From Gemmatimonadota bacterium (lineage in GTDB: Bacteria; Gemmatimonadota; Gemmatimonadetes; Gemmatimonadales; Gemmatimonadaceae): a stretch of DNA of 64,000 nucleotides. Position numbers and translations under genes: made by a program. Of this stretch, positions 30,971-41,631 are shown piece by piece; position 1 is the first letter of the stretch; the number at the start of each line of letters is the position of its first letter. The stretch covers positions 186,001 through 250,000 of the forward strand of contig JAPLKS010000005.1 of assembly GCA_026387915.1 (NCBI GenBank), read 5' to 3'. Below the pieces are notes generated by a model. The model had not been told where the DNA came from. It was given only the letters and a program-made list of their open reading frames with translations, and did no database searches.

Positions 30971-32442
30971 TGTGTGTCCCGCGCCCACGACACCGCGGCG
31001 CGCACCGCACGATGCCAGCCGCCAATGCCTGCCTTGGCGCTCGCACTGCCCTCGCCGGGCAAAAACTTGTGATATTTGCGCGACGCGAGGAACGCGTCTG
31101 CCGTGGGCCACACGCCGGCCGCGATACCGGCGAGCGCACCGGCGCCCATCGCCGTTGTCTCGATGACATCGGGGCGCTCCACCGGCACACCCAAGACATC
31201 GGCCTGATACTGCATCAGCCACGAATTCTCGGTGGCGCCGCCATCGACGCGCAGCACGTCCAGCGACGCGCCGCTCGCCGCGCGCATCGCGTGGAGCACA
31301 TCCGACGTGCCATAGCACATGGCCTCGAGCGCCGCACGGACGAGGTGCTCGCGCGTCGTACCGCGCGTCAGTCCGACAATCGTACCGCGAGCGTTGGCTT
31401 CCCACTCTGGCGCGCCAAGTCCGGTGAGTGCGGGCACAAAGTAGACGCCGTCGGTCGAGGTCAGCGAGCGCGCCATCGCTTCTGATTCGGACGCGCGCGA
31501 TACAATTCCGAGACCGTCACGCAACCATTGCACGGCCGCGCCAGCAATGAAGATGCTCGCTTCCAACGCAAAGTGCGGCTCACCGCGTGGGCCGCAGGCG
31601 ATCGTGGTGAGCATCCCGTTGCCGCCGGTGGGGCGCGTGGTGCCGGTGTTCAGCAACAGAAACGCGCCCGTGCCGTACGTGTTCTTACTCATGCCGGCGT
31701 TCCAACACCCCTGCCCAAAGAGCGCCGCCTGTTGATCGCCGGCGACACCGAGAATCGGAATTTCGCGACCGAAGTATTCGGCGTGCGTCACACCAAACGA
31801 TCCCGACGACGGCCGCACCTCGGGCAGAATGGACTCCGGCACTCCGAAGAGCGCGCAGAGCGGCGCACTCCACCGGCCGGCCGAGATATCGTAGAGCATC
31901 GTGCGCGACGCATTCGTGGGGTCGGTGGCGTGCACCGCACCGTTGGTGAGCTTCCAGATGAGCCAGCTGTCGATCGTGCCAGCGGCGATGTGCTCGAGTC
32001 CGCCGTGCGACGCATTCAGGCGATGCTCAATCATCCATTCGATTTTCGACGCCGAGAAGTACGGATCCGTGACGAGCCCGGTCGCGGCGTAGATGGCCTC
32101 GCGCTGCGGCGCGAGTGCGGCACAGCGCGCGGCCGTGCGGCGATCTTGCCACACGATGGCGCGTCCGATCGGCACGCCGGTGGCGCGATCCCACAGCAGA
32201 ACGGTTTCGCGTTGGTTGGTGATACCAATCGCCTCTGGCTGTAGCCCACTCTGCGCGAGCGCCTCACGCGCCGCTTCGATGGTGCGCGAAAATATTTCTT
32301 CGGCGTCGTGCTCGACCTGTCCTGGCTCCGGAAAGTGCTGCGTAATCTCACGATAACCGCGACCCGCAATGCGGCCATCTTCGGTGATGACGAGGCAGGT
32401 GGAGCCGGTGGTGCCCTGATCAATCGCTAGAACGGAGCGCAT
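30967..32442 (-). CDS. glpK: Glycerol kinase
   Basis: This is an FGGY-family kinase converting glycerol to glycerol-3-phosphate, 491 aa. The N-terminal nucleotide motif AIDQGTTGSTCLV, the family signature with QRETVLLWDRATG and WQDRRTA, and the C-terminal DGGATENSWLMQYQADVLG are intact. No glpF or glpD is adjacent. It is followed by the YfiM-like and CcmF-like genes at overlapping or 7-bp spacing, a functionally mixed operon. Confidence 0.95.
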   Translation of the reverse strand: MRSVLAIDQGTTGSTCLVITEDGRIAGRGYREITQHFPEPGQVEHDAEEIFSRTIEAAREALAQSGLQPEAIGITNQRETVLLWDRATGVPIGRAIVWQDRRTAARCAALAPQREAIYAATGLVTDPYFSASKIEWMIEHRLNASHGGLEHIAAGTIDSWLIWKLTNGAVHATDPTNASRTMLYDISAGRWSAPLCALFGVPESILPEVRPSSGSFGVTHAEYFGREIPILGVAGDQQAALFGQGCWNAGMSKNTYGTGAFLLLNTGTTRPTGGNGMLTTIACGPRGEPHFALEASIFIAGAAVQWLRDGLGIVSRASESEAMARSLTSTDGVYFVPALTGLGAPEWEANARGTIVGLTRGTTREHLVRAALEAMCYGTSDVLHAMRAASGASLDVLRVDGGATENSWLMQYQADVLGVPVERPDVIETTAMGAGALAGIAAGVWPTADAFLASRKYHKFLPGEGSASAKAGIGGWHRAVRAAVSWARDTQ

Positions 32443-32492
32443 CGGGACGGTAGCGGTGAGCGGTGAGGGAGGAACTGCGACGGGAGTCGCCG

Positions 32493-33584
32493 TTAATACG
32501 TAAAGGAATATGGCGCGCGATACAGCCCTTTGTCGGTCACGACGGCCGTGACGAGCGCATGCGGCGTCACATCAAATGCTGGATTACGCACGGCGACATC
32601 CGGCGGCGTCACCAGGGTGCCGCCCAGCATGCGCACCTCTGCGGGGTCTCGCTCTTCAATAATTATCGCGTCACCGTGGGGCGTGGCGCGATCCACAGTG
32701 GACCATGGGGCGCAGACGTACATCGGTATACCGTGGAAGTGCGCGGCAACGGCCACCGCATAGGTGCCGATCTTGTTCGCCACGTCGCCGTTGGCGGCGA
32801 TGCGATCGGCGCCCACGAGCACAAGGTCGATTTCACCAGCGCGCATGAGGCTCGCCGCCATGCCGTCCGTGAGCACCGTCACCGGCACTCCGGCGCGCTG
32901 CAGCTCCCACGCCGTGAGTCGCGCACCCTGCAACAGGGGGCGCGTTTCGTCGGCAAAGACATGAATGCGGCGCCCTGCGGCGTGCGCCGCATAGACGGGC
33001 GCGAGCGCGGTACCAATGCCGGCCGTCGCGAGTGCGCCGGCGTTGCAATGCGTGAGCACCCGCGCACCGTCCGGCAGGAGCACCGCCCCGTGCGCGCCAA
33101 TCGCGGCGCACATCGCGCGGTCTTCCTCAAGAATGGCCGTCGCCTCCGCGCGGAGCACCTCAAGGATGCGGGCGGCGGAGTCGTGCCACATCGTGGCAAC
33201 GCGCGCGACCATCCGTTGCATTGCCCACGGCAAGTTCACGGCGGTCGGGCGCGTGGCGGTGAGTTGCGAGGCATACGCCTCCGTCCGAGCGCGAAAGGTG
33301 GCTGGGTCCTCTGCCCCGTGCGGGGCGAGCGCCACGACCAGTCCGAGCGCGGCCGCCACGCCGATGGCCGGCGCCCCGCGCACCGCGAGCGTACGGATGG
33401 CATCGCACACGTCGTCCAGCGCGGCGAGGTCACGCTCCACATAGGTAGAGGGGAGCCGCCGCTGGTCGATGATGCGCACTGCGGCGCCGCCCGGCGCCCA
33501 CTGTACCGCTCGGATGGGTTCCACACCCCAAACGTATCGCCGGTGCGGTGCTGCCGGAATTCCGGCGGCGACGGACGCCCGCAT
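32493..33584 (-). CDS. mtnA: S-methyl-5-thioribose-1-phosphate isomerase
   Basis: This methionine-salvage enzyme interconverts MTR-1-P and MTRu-1-P, 363 aa. The catalytic Cys is in VLTHCNAGALAT and the Asp in VLVGADRIAANGDVANKIGT. RTLAVRGAPAIGVAAA is also characteristic. The start at 33584 is uncertain. A GTG about 60 bp further in (giving VEPIRAVQW) matches family N-termini as well. It is divergent from the crotonase gene. Other mtn genes are not in the window. Confidence 0.94.
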   Translation of the reverse strand: MRASVAAGIPAAPHRRYVWGVEPIRAVQWAPGGAAVRIIDQRRLPSTYVERDLAALDDVCDAIRTLAVRGAPAIGVAAALGLVVALAPHGAEDPATFRARTEAYASQLTATRPTAVNLPWAMQRMVARVATMWHDSAARILEVLRAEATAILEEDRAMCAAIGAHGAVLLPDGARVLTHCNAGALATAGIGTALAPVYAAHAAGRRIHVFADETRPLLQGARLTAWELQRAGVPVTVLTDGMAASLMRAGEIDLVLVGADRIAANGDVANKIGTYAVAVAAHFHGIPMYVCAPWSTVDRATPHGDAIIIEERDPAEVRMLGGTLVTPPDVAVRNPAFDVTPHALVTAVVTDKGLYRAPYSFTY

Positions 33585-33621
33585 CCCCTAGATTTCCACG
33601 GTCTCCACCACCGACCCGACC

Positions 33622-34401
33622 ATGGCCTACGACTTTCTGCTCCTCGACGTCACCGACCGCATTGCGACGGTCACCGTCAACCGCCCAGACAAACTCAACG
33701 CGCTCAACGATCAGGTGATGGGCGAGCTGGGGCTGGTCTTTGCCGAGCTCGCCACGCGTGATGACGTCGGCGCCATCATTCTCACGGGCGCGGGCCGAGC
33801 GTTCGTGGCCGGCGCCGATATCGCCGCCCTGGCCCAAGCCAACCCGACGGAGCTCCAAGCGCGCTCGCGTCGCGGACAGACGGTGTTTCGGTCCATCGAG
33901 CGCTCGTCGAAGCCAGTGATCGCGGCCGTCAACGGCTTTGCATTCGGCGGCGGCTGCGAACTCGCCCTCGCCTGCCACATTCGCATCGCGAGTGAGAGCG
34001 CAAAGTTCGCGCTCCCCGAAGTGAAGCTCGGACTCATTCCGGGCTACGGCGGCACCCAACGCCTCCCCCGCCTCATTGGTCGCGGGCCGGCACTCCAGTT
34101 GATGCTCACCGGCGACGCCATTGATGGCGCCGAGGCATACCGATTGGGAATCGCGAACGCCGTCACCGCGCCAGACGCACTGCTCGCTGCGGCACGCACG
34201 ATGGCCAGCACGATGCTCAAGAATGGTCCGGTGGCGATGGCGCGCGCCATCGAAGTGGTAGACCGCGGACTCGACGGCACCCTCGACGACGGCATCGCCC
34301 TCGAGTCGCAGTTCTTCGGTGCACTCGCCGACACCGCCGATATGCGCGAAGGTACCTCGGCGTTTCTCGCCAAACGCCCCGCCGTATTCGAGGGCAAATA
34401 G
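33622..34401 (+). CDS. Enoyl-CoA hydratase/isomerase (crotonase family)
   Basis: This is a 259-aa crotonase-fold enzyme. The oxyanion-hole segments GRAFVAGADIAAL and FAFGGGCELALACH are present, along with both catalytic Glu positions (GGGCE and LPEVKLGLIPGYGGTQRL). This favours a true enoyl-CoA hydratase over an isomerase. The gene lies 3 bp before recF, an unusual neighbour. A paaF-like or echA-like role cannot be distinguished by eye. Confidence 0.9.
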   Translation: MAYDFLLLDVTDRIATVTVNRPDKLNALNDQVMGELGLVFAELATRDDVGAIILTGAGRAFVAGADIAALAQANPTELQARSRRGQTVFRSIERSSKPVIAAVNGFAFGGGCELALACHIRIASESAKFALPEVKLGLIPGYGGTQRLPRLIGRGPALQLMLTGDAIDGAEAYRLGIANAVTAPDALLAAARTMASTMLKNGPVAMARAIEVVDRGLDGTLDDGIALESQFFGALADTADMREGTSAFLAKRPAVFEGK

Positions 34402-34404
34402 CGC

Positions 34405-35526
34405 GTGACCGATCGCGTGGCCATTGAGACGCTTGAGCTACGCGACTTTCGGAACATCGCGCACGCCACATTGCCGCTCCCACCGGACGGCATCGCGATT
34501 GTTGGTGATAACGGCCACGGCAAAACGAATTTGCTCGAAGCCATCGCGTATCTGGAACTCCTGCGTTCCATTCGCGGGGTGCGGGACCGCGACCTCGTGC
34601 GATTCGGCGCGGGCGCGTTCTTTATTTCGGCCACGGCCACCGGTACGGCGGCGCATCAGTGCACCGTGGGCGTCGATCGCGCGGGACGAAAGAAGGTCAC
34701 CCTCGATGGCGTCGAGACGCCGCGCCTTACCGAAGCGCTTGGCGCAGTGCCCTCCGTAGGATTTTCGCCAGCCGATGTGGCGCTCATTGCCAGCGCGCCA
34801 GCGGAACGTCGTCGATTCATCGACATTGCGCTCGCGCTCACCTCGGCGCCTTATCTGCAAGCGTTGCGGTTGTATCGCGCAGCACTCGCACGCCGCAACG
34901 CCGCGCTGCGCGAGGCAGGGCGCCCCGGTGCCCGCCACTCCTCGGTGGCCGCGTGGGAGCCGGCGCTCGCGCAGCACGGCACCGTGCTCGTGCACGAGCG
35001 GCGCGACTGGGTGCGCACGCACGCCAGCGATTTTGCGCGCTTGTGCGACGCAATCGGCGAACGCGCGCCCATGGCCATCACGTATGCCTCAACCCTCGCC
35101 GAGAGTGGTGACGTGGCTGCCACGCTCACCGCGCAACTCGCCAAAGGACGCGAGCACGACATTCGGCGCGGTGTCACGCACACCGGACCGCACCGCGATG
35201 ATCTTGCCGTGACACTCGGCGGGCGTGACTTGCGACTCGTCGGTTCGGCGGGACAGCAGCGCACGGCCGCGATTGCGCTGCGACTCCTCGAGGCCGCCAC
35301 CTTTCGCGCGCGCCGCGGCGTGCAGCCGGTGCTCCTGCTCGACGATCCCTTTGCCGAACTCGACAAAGATCGTGCGCGCCGTGTGCTCGCGCTGTTGGAG
35401 CACGACGCCGACGCGGCGCGCGGCCAGACCGTGTTGTGTGTGCCGCGCGAAGATGAAATTCCCGCCGAGTTCACGCGGCTGGAGCGGTGGCACGTGCGTG
35501 ACGGTGTGTTTGCGAGGGCCACGTGA
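34405..35526 (+). CDS. recF: DNA replication and repair protein RecF
   Basis: This is the SMC-like ATPase of the RecFOR gap-repair pathway, 373 aa, with a GTG start. Walker A is GDNGHGKTN (34-42). The signature region is GSAGQQRTAAIALRLLEA and Walker B is VLLLDDPFAELD. ELRDFRNIAHATL at the N-terminus is typical. Its stop overlaps the next start (GTGA). dnaA and dnaN, the usual upstream neighbours, are not present here. Confidence 0.95.
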   Translation: MTDRVAIETLELRDFRNIAHATLPLPPDGIAIVGDNGHGKTNLLEAIAYLELLRSIRGVRDRDLVRFGAGAFFISATATGTAAHQCTVGVDRAGRKKVTLDGVETPRLTEALGAVPSVGFSPADVALIASAPAERRRFIDIALALTSAPYLQALRLYRAALARRNAALREAGRPGARHSSVAAWEPALAQHGTVLVHERRDWVRTHASDFARLCDAIGERAPMAITYASTLAESGDVAATLTAQLAKGREHDIRRGVTHTGPHRDDLAVTLGGRDLRLVGSAGQQRTAAIALRLLEAATFRARRGVQPVLLLDDPFAELDKDRARRVLALLEHDADAARGQTVLCVPREDEIPAEFTRLERWHVRDGVFARAT

Positions 35527-35834
35527 GCCAGGACAAAAAGAGCAAACCCACACTCATCGCCGACGCGCTGAAAAGTTTTCTGCGCTCGCGTGGACTCGAC
35601 GTGAAGATTGAGCGCGCACAGGTGCTCGTGCATTGGGCGCAGCTCGTGGGTCCGCAGATTGCCGAGGTCACGGCACCGAGAACAGTTACCGAAGATGGGA
35701 CGCTGTTCGTTGGTGTTCGCACCCACGGATGGATGCAGGAACTGTCGATGCGCGAACGCGAACTTCTTGCTCGCATCAACGCGGATCCCGAGCGCCCCCC
35801 CATCCGGCGCATCCGCTGGGAACTGCTCCGCTAA
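35523..35834 (+). CDS. DUF721/DciA-like protein
   Basis: This is a 103-aa protein with a GTG start inside the recF stop. It has the DUF721 core: LIADALKSFLRSRGLDVKIERAQVLVHWAQLVG, then strands that include GTLFVGVRTHGWMQELSMRERELLARIN. In other bacteria this family includes DciA, the loader of replicative helicase DnaB. The recF-DUF721-gyrB order is a known bacterial arrangement. A helicase-loading role here is inferred. Confidence 0.8.
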   Translation: MSQDKKSKPTLIADALKSFLRSRGLDVKIERAQVLVHWAQLVGPQIAEVTAPRTVTEDGTLFVGVRTHGWMQELSMRERELLARINADPERPPIRRIRWELLR

Positions 35835-35872
35835 GTCGTTGTATGACAGCGCGTTACGGAGCCGCCTCCCCG

Positions 35873-35901
35873 TTGCGCAATTGGCAGACAATCATTATTA
35901 T
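35873..35901 (+). promoter_or_regulatory. Candidate gyrB promoter
   Basis: TTGCGC (35873-35878), a 17-bp spacer and TATTAT (35896-35901) lie in the 151-bp gap before gyrB. The -35 match is weak (3 of 6). A second candidate closer to the gene is TTGTTC (35935-35940), a 16-bp spacer and TAGTCT (35957-35962). Either would give gyrB its own transcription start. Confidence 0.4.
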
Positions 35902-35904
35902 TAG

Positions 35905-37932
<2,028 letters not shown>

Positions 37933-37953
37933 GCGAGTCAACGAAGCCGCAAC

Positions 37954-37998
37954 GAAACGCAAACGGGGCGCTCCAGTGGAGCGCCCCGTTTGCGTTTC
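37954..37998. terminator. Strong bidirectional terminator after gyrB
   Basis: This is a perfect 22-bp inverted repeat (37954-37975 with 37977-37998) around a single central base, so the folded loop is 3-5 nt. The outer arm is A-rich on one side and T-rich on the other, giving a U-containing tail in both directions. It separates gyrB (plus) from the convergent serine hydrolase (minus). Confidence 0.92.
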
Positions 37999-38023
37999 GC
38001 CCAACTCTTGCACACGCGACGTG

Positions 38024-39436
38024 CTATGGCAGTCGTTTGGCGGTTTGATCGCGACCGTTCTGCCGCATCACCAACGACGTGGCGCGGCCAGATGCGTCTG
38101 CGGAGAAGATGAGCTGCACATCGGCGACCTTGAAAAAGAACTCCGTGGTGGATTCCGCCCACAGTTGGTTCTTTTCCTGTGCCGTGGGCTGCACCCACAA
38201 CGCATTGCCCTCGCGTGTGACGGTGAGGCGAAACGCGGGCGTGATTTCGTAGGTGCCAACGTAGCGGTCGAGAACGTCCGCACTGAGGGTGATGGACTTG
38301 CGAAGCCGCGGTGGCGTGACGACTGGGCTTTGCGCGTCGAGCAGGTGCAATCCGATGTCGTCGACGCCAGTCGAGGTGTTCGATAGCACCACGACGCCAA
38401 TGTGCCGCGCAGCGTCGAATCCGGCGAAGGTACGATAGCCCCCCGTTCCGCCATTGTGCCAAACAATCGCGTGGCTATGCGACGCCGTCACATGCCAGTT
38501 GAGACCGATCTGGGTTGCACCGCCAGCGAGCCGCAGCGGGCGGTGGGCATCATGCATCGCCGCGCCGAGCGGACGGCTGGTGGAGTCGAGATTCGCAGCG
38601 AGGTAGCTGAGCATATCGTCCACGGTCGAGCGAATGGCGCCGGCGCCTGCCAGGGCATCGAGATCCCAGTTCGCAACAACGGCACCGTACGGCTCGTGCC
38701 CCGGCGCGAGACGCCGCCGCATGCCGTCGGTAAGTGTGATCCGCGTGTCGCGCATGCCCAGTGGATCGAGGATGCGCGTGGTCAGCAACGCTTCATATGA
38801 CTGACCCGCCTTGAGGGCGAGCGCGTATCCCAGCAGGCCGACGGCAAGGTTGGAATACTCGTACTGTGCACCGATGTCGCGCGGGAGTTCGTAGCCGGAG
38901 AGAAAGGCGTACATGCGCGTCGCATCGTAGTCGGCAAAGGGATTCGCGGGGTCACGCGGCGCAAAGTTTCCAGGCATGCGCGGCAACCCCGACGTATGCG
39001 TCGCAAGGTCGACCAGCGTAATGCGTTTTCCACCGCGCTCGGGGATCTTGGCCGATGCGGGTAACAGGCTCGCCACTGGCTGATCGAGCGTTACTTCACC
39101 ACGCCGCACCATATCGGCGAGCAACGTGCTCGTGAACGTCTTGGTGATGGAGCCGATTTCGAAGACAGATTTGCCGTCGAGCTGTTTGCCGCCGGGGCCG
39201 TAGCCGATCACGCGCCGGTGACCGTCTGCGTCAATCACGCCCACGACGATGCCGGCATTCCATCCACCATCCACGCGAGCGCGAATGATGGCGCGAATCG
39301 CTGAGTCCGCCGCGACCGATGCCTGCGTCCAACCGATGGTCGGCGCGAGAGCGGTTGCCGCGAGCACCAGAGCCGCGCGCACCAGTGCAGCGCGCACCAG
39401 TGCAGCGCGCAGGGAAGAAAACCGTGGCACCCGCAT
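38024..39436 (-). CDS. Secreted serine hydrolase (class C beta-lactamase/PBP-like)
   Basis: This is a 470-aa exported protein. The signal peptide contains a repeated RAALV unit. The catalytic motifs are SITK (IGSITKTFT, with Ser and Lys of SxxK), YSN (QYEYSNLAVG) and a HNGGTGG-type third motif. The C-terminal 90 residues form a lipocalin-like beta domain (YVGTYEITPAFRLTVTREGNAL). The ATG at 39436 overlaps the stop of the preceding small gene (TAATG). It could be a D-aminopeptidase or esterase rather than an antibiotic-degrading enzyme. Confidence 0.88.
   Translation of the reverse strand: MRVPRFSSLRAALVRAALVRAALVLAATALAPTIGWTQASVAADSAIRAIIRARVDGGWNAGIVVGVIDADGHRRVIGYGPGGKQLDGKSVFEIGSITKTFTSTLLADMVRRGEVTLDQPVASLLPASAKIPERGGKRITLVDLATHTSGLPRMPGNFAPRDPANPFADYDATRMYAFLSGYELPRDIGAQYEYSNLAVGLLGYALALKAGQSYEALLTTRILDPLGMRDTRITLTDGMRRRLAPGHEPYGAVVANWDLDALAGAGAIRSTVDDMLSYLAANLDSTSRPLGAAMHDAHRPLRLAGGATQIGLNWHVTASHSHAIVWHNGGTGGYRTFAGFDAARHIGVVVLSNTSTGVDDIGLHLLDAQSPVVTPPRLRKSITLSADVLDRYVGTYEITPAFRLTVTREGNALWVQPTAQEKNQLWAESTTEFFFKVADVQLIFSADASGRATSLVMRQNGRDQTAKRLP
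39361..39410. repeat. 15-bp tandem repeat inside the signal-peptide code
   Basis: Two perfect 15-bp units (39376-39390 and 39391-39405) are flanked by a diverged copy before them and a partial copy after them. They encode the repeated RAALV of the serine hydrolase signal peptide. The unit length keeps the frame, so copy-number change would lengthen or shorten the signal peptide by 5 residues. Confidence 0.8.
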
Positions 39437-39666
39437 TAGTTCGCCCCGCCCGTTCCCTGTTTCAGCTGACGACCGAGGGCGACATGCACGCCTACCAAAA
39501 TCGCGGCGGGAACGAACATCGCAAGTGAGAGGACCTGCCATCCGAGGGTATCCATGCCGCCTCCCGGAACTTTCCGGAAGAGGACAACGAGTGCGACGTA
39601 CAGCGCTGCGATACCGCCTGCTGCTGCCATGGCGCCCATCGACGCCATTTTGCTGAACTTCTCCAT
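39436..39666 (-). CDS. Small two-span membrane protein
   Basis: This is a 76-aa protein with two hydrophobic segments (residues about 8-31 and 40-65) joined by a short RKVPGGGMDTLG loop. It belongs to no family I recognise. It is translationally coupled to the serine hydrolase downstream by a one-base overlap, so the two are probably made together. Confidence 0.6.
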   Translation of the reverse strand: MEKFSKMASMGAMAAAGGIAALYVALVVLFRKVPGGGMDTLGWQVLSLAMFVPAAILVGVHVALGRQLKQGTGGAN

Positions 39667-39772
39667 AAGATTGCCTCCGCGATGGCCGGAAGATGGCCGC
39701 TAACGGAGGTGCGGCGCAAGCGGCCATCTCGCCGCGTGCGCCGCACGAACAGCTACCCAGTATGCTGGTGCC

Positions 39773-41197
39773 TCAGGCGGCGACGGCCACCATTTCCTGC
39801 GCCATGACAGCGGCCTGAAGCCCTTGTACCACTTGATCGCCAATGGTGGCCACGCTGAATCCTGCGGCGGGGCCGATCAAGCGCATCGGAATCCCCGCAT
39901 TGAGCGCGTGCGTGCGTGCGCCAAGCGTTCTCGACTGATTGGAGAACGACGGCACCGTCAATCCTTCCTCGACGCGGGCCACCGCGTGCAGGCGCACCAC
40001 AGAGGGATCGCTGATGAACCCGAGCGTCATGAGCGACTCGGCGACCTTCCGCAACGCCTGGTCCGGCGCGACGGGAACACCGCCCCACGCGTATTCGAGC
40101 GTCAGGCGCATGCGTGATGTGTCTTCTCCGCCGTTGCGGCTTTGATTGGTCACGCAGTACGGGAGCGCCACGCCTGCGGGCACGATCAGCGTGCCCGTGT
40201 CGGGTCGGCGACAGGCGCGCGCATCAATTGTCACGCACGCCACATCGCGTCGCTCACGATCCAGCTTCTCTGGCGGACGGAGTCCTGCGGCGCGGTGGAA
40301 GTTCGCGAGCCCGCCGCCCCACAGGAGCTCGCGCCCCTCGTACACCGTATCGCCCTGGGTCACGGCCACGCCCATCGCGGTCGGCGCGACATTCGTAATG
40401 GTCCCCGTGCGCCACGACACCTGTGGCGACCGTTCGAGTCGCTCGCGGAGTTGCGCGACCATCTGGCCCATGGAGAGCCCTGCCACCACATGGAATGGCG
40501 TTGCCGGCATCGCCGAACGATCACCCGCAATGCCACGGCGCACGGTCTCGGGCCAATAGAGCGGCATGCCGATGGAACGCGAGTATCGCGCGAGGCTGCG
40601 CGGCGCTCCGTTGGGGCCAATCATCTTTCGCAGGAAAGGCGCGAGAAAACGGTCGTGCAGCGTGCGCCCGTGATTGGCGAGCGAGGCGACCTCGAGGTCG
40701 AGTGTATCCCACAGGCCGTCGGCGTGTTTGTTGCGCGCGTGCATCAACGATTCGCGGTCGGCAGGCAAACTCACGACGTCGGCGAAGATGCGTTCGCGGA
40801 GCGCGCCCGGCAGCATCGACAAGCCGTGAATGTTGGTGTCGCACACAAAATCCGGAACGACGGTCCCGTCATACCAGAGTTCCATCGCCGGCATGCGCAC
40901 GAGGGGCAGTTGCAGTTCGTCTTCCACCCATTGGCGCACGATTCCAGCAAAGCGTCCCCAGTCGTTGCGTACATCGGGGTCGTACGTTCGCGGATCATGC
41001 GCCGCACACAGGTCATCGTGTCCGAACTCGAAGGCCGTGAGCCCGAGGTCGAACGCCAGTCCGTCGGCGCGGATGCCGGCGTGCCGTCCACCCACATGTG
41101 AGCCAGACGTCAGCAACGTGACGGGACGGCCCTGCGACGCAAGCGCGTCAGCCGCGACGAGCGACGCAAGTGCGCCGCCGGCGATGATGGTGTTCAT
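39773..41197 (-). CDS. FAD/NAD(P)-binding amine-oxidase-like protein
   Basis: This is a 474-aa protein with an N-terminal dinucleotide fold (NTIIAGGALASLVAADALASQGRPVTLL) followed by a GGRHAG segment, as in phytoene desaturase and protoporphyrinogen oxidase relatives. The glycine-rich loop is atypical, with Ala and Ser at two of the usual Gly positions. The C-terminal end (IGPAAGFSVATIGDQVVQGLQAA) matches the second FAD-contact region. The substrate is unknown, and no carotenoid or haem genes are adjacent. Confidence 0.72.
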   Translation of the reverse strand: MNTIIAGGALASLVAADALASQGRPVTLLTSGSHVGGRHAGIRADGLAFDLGLTAFEFGHDDLCAAHDPRTYDPDVRNDWGRFAGIVRQWVEDELQLPLVRMPAMELWYDGTVVPDFVCDTNIHGLSMLPGALRERIFADVVSLPADRESLMHARNKHADGLWDTLDLEVASLANHGRTLHDRFLAPFLRKMIGPNGAPRSLARYSRSIGMPLYWPETVRRGIAGDRSAMPATPFHVVAGLSMGQMVAQLRERLERSPQVSWRTGTITNVAPTAMGVAVTQGDTVYEGRELLWGGGLANFHRAAGLRPPEKLDRERRDVACVTIDARACRRPDTGTLIVPAGVALPYCVTNQSRNGGEDTSRMRLTLEYAWGGVPVAPDQALRKVAESLMTLGFISDPSVVRLHAVARVEEGLTVPSFSNQSRTLGARTHALNAGIPMRLIGPAAGFSVATIGDQVVQGLQAAVMAQEMVAVAA

Positions 41198-41631
41198 GAC
41201 TTCTCCGTGAAACGTCCGACAGCGAACGACCTGCGGGTGAACGATTTCAAGCGAGGCGAATCAGACGGGCGCCCCCTGCGGACCAACGTGCAACACACCG
41301 GTCACGCGCCAACGCGGCACGTGTGAGAACGGCGACAAAAATGATCGATATTCATTGAGATGCATTCAGGGCAGAGATTACCCAGTCACCTGCAGCTTTT
41401 GCCGATCTGAGACGACCGGTGGGCGATGACTCAGCCCCGGTGCGCCGATCCACTTGGCGCGGGCGCGGAACGACCGCAGCACCGCTCGCCCACGCGACGC
41501 CCACGACCTGTACGGCCGGAGGCCAACAACGCTCGCGTGAAAACAGGGATTCGCGCATAGGGCTGGTTTGTGAGAGAGTACACAGACCGTATGCGCAGAA
41601 ACCGTGCCACTGAACTGCTCAGTAACCGGTC
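41198..41631. other. 434-bp intergenic region
   Basis: This is the longest gene-free stretch apart from the tRNA array. It lies between the end of the nucleoside phosphorylase gene and the start of the FAD oxidoreductase gene, both on the minus strand. Base composition drops near 41335-41395, which could hold a promoter, but no convincing -35/-10 pair was found. A 68-codon minus ORF at 41352-41558 has no recognisable features and is not called. Confidence 0.5.

Noticed and set aside
30971-31405. Upstream extension of the YfiM-like gene inside glpK
   Set aside because: The extra residues are Arg/Gly-rich frame shadow of glpK. The GTG at 30970 coincides with the glpK stop and begins the family-like part.
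41352-41558. 68-codon minus ORF in the 434-bp gap
   Set aside because: No ribosome site, no hydrophobic or domain pattern, and codon use unlike neighbours.
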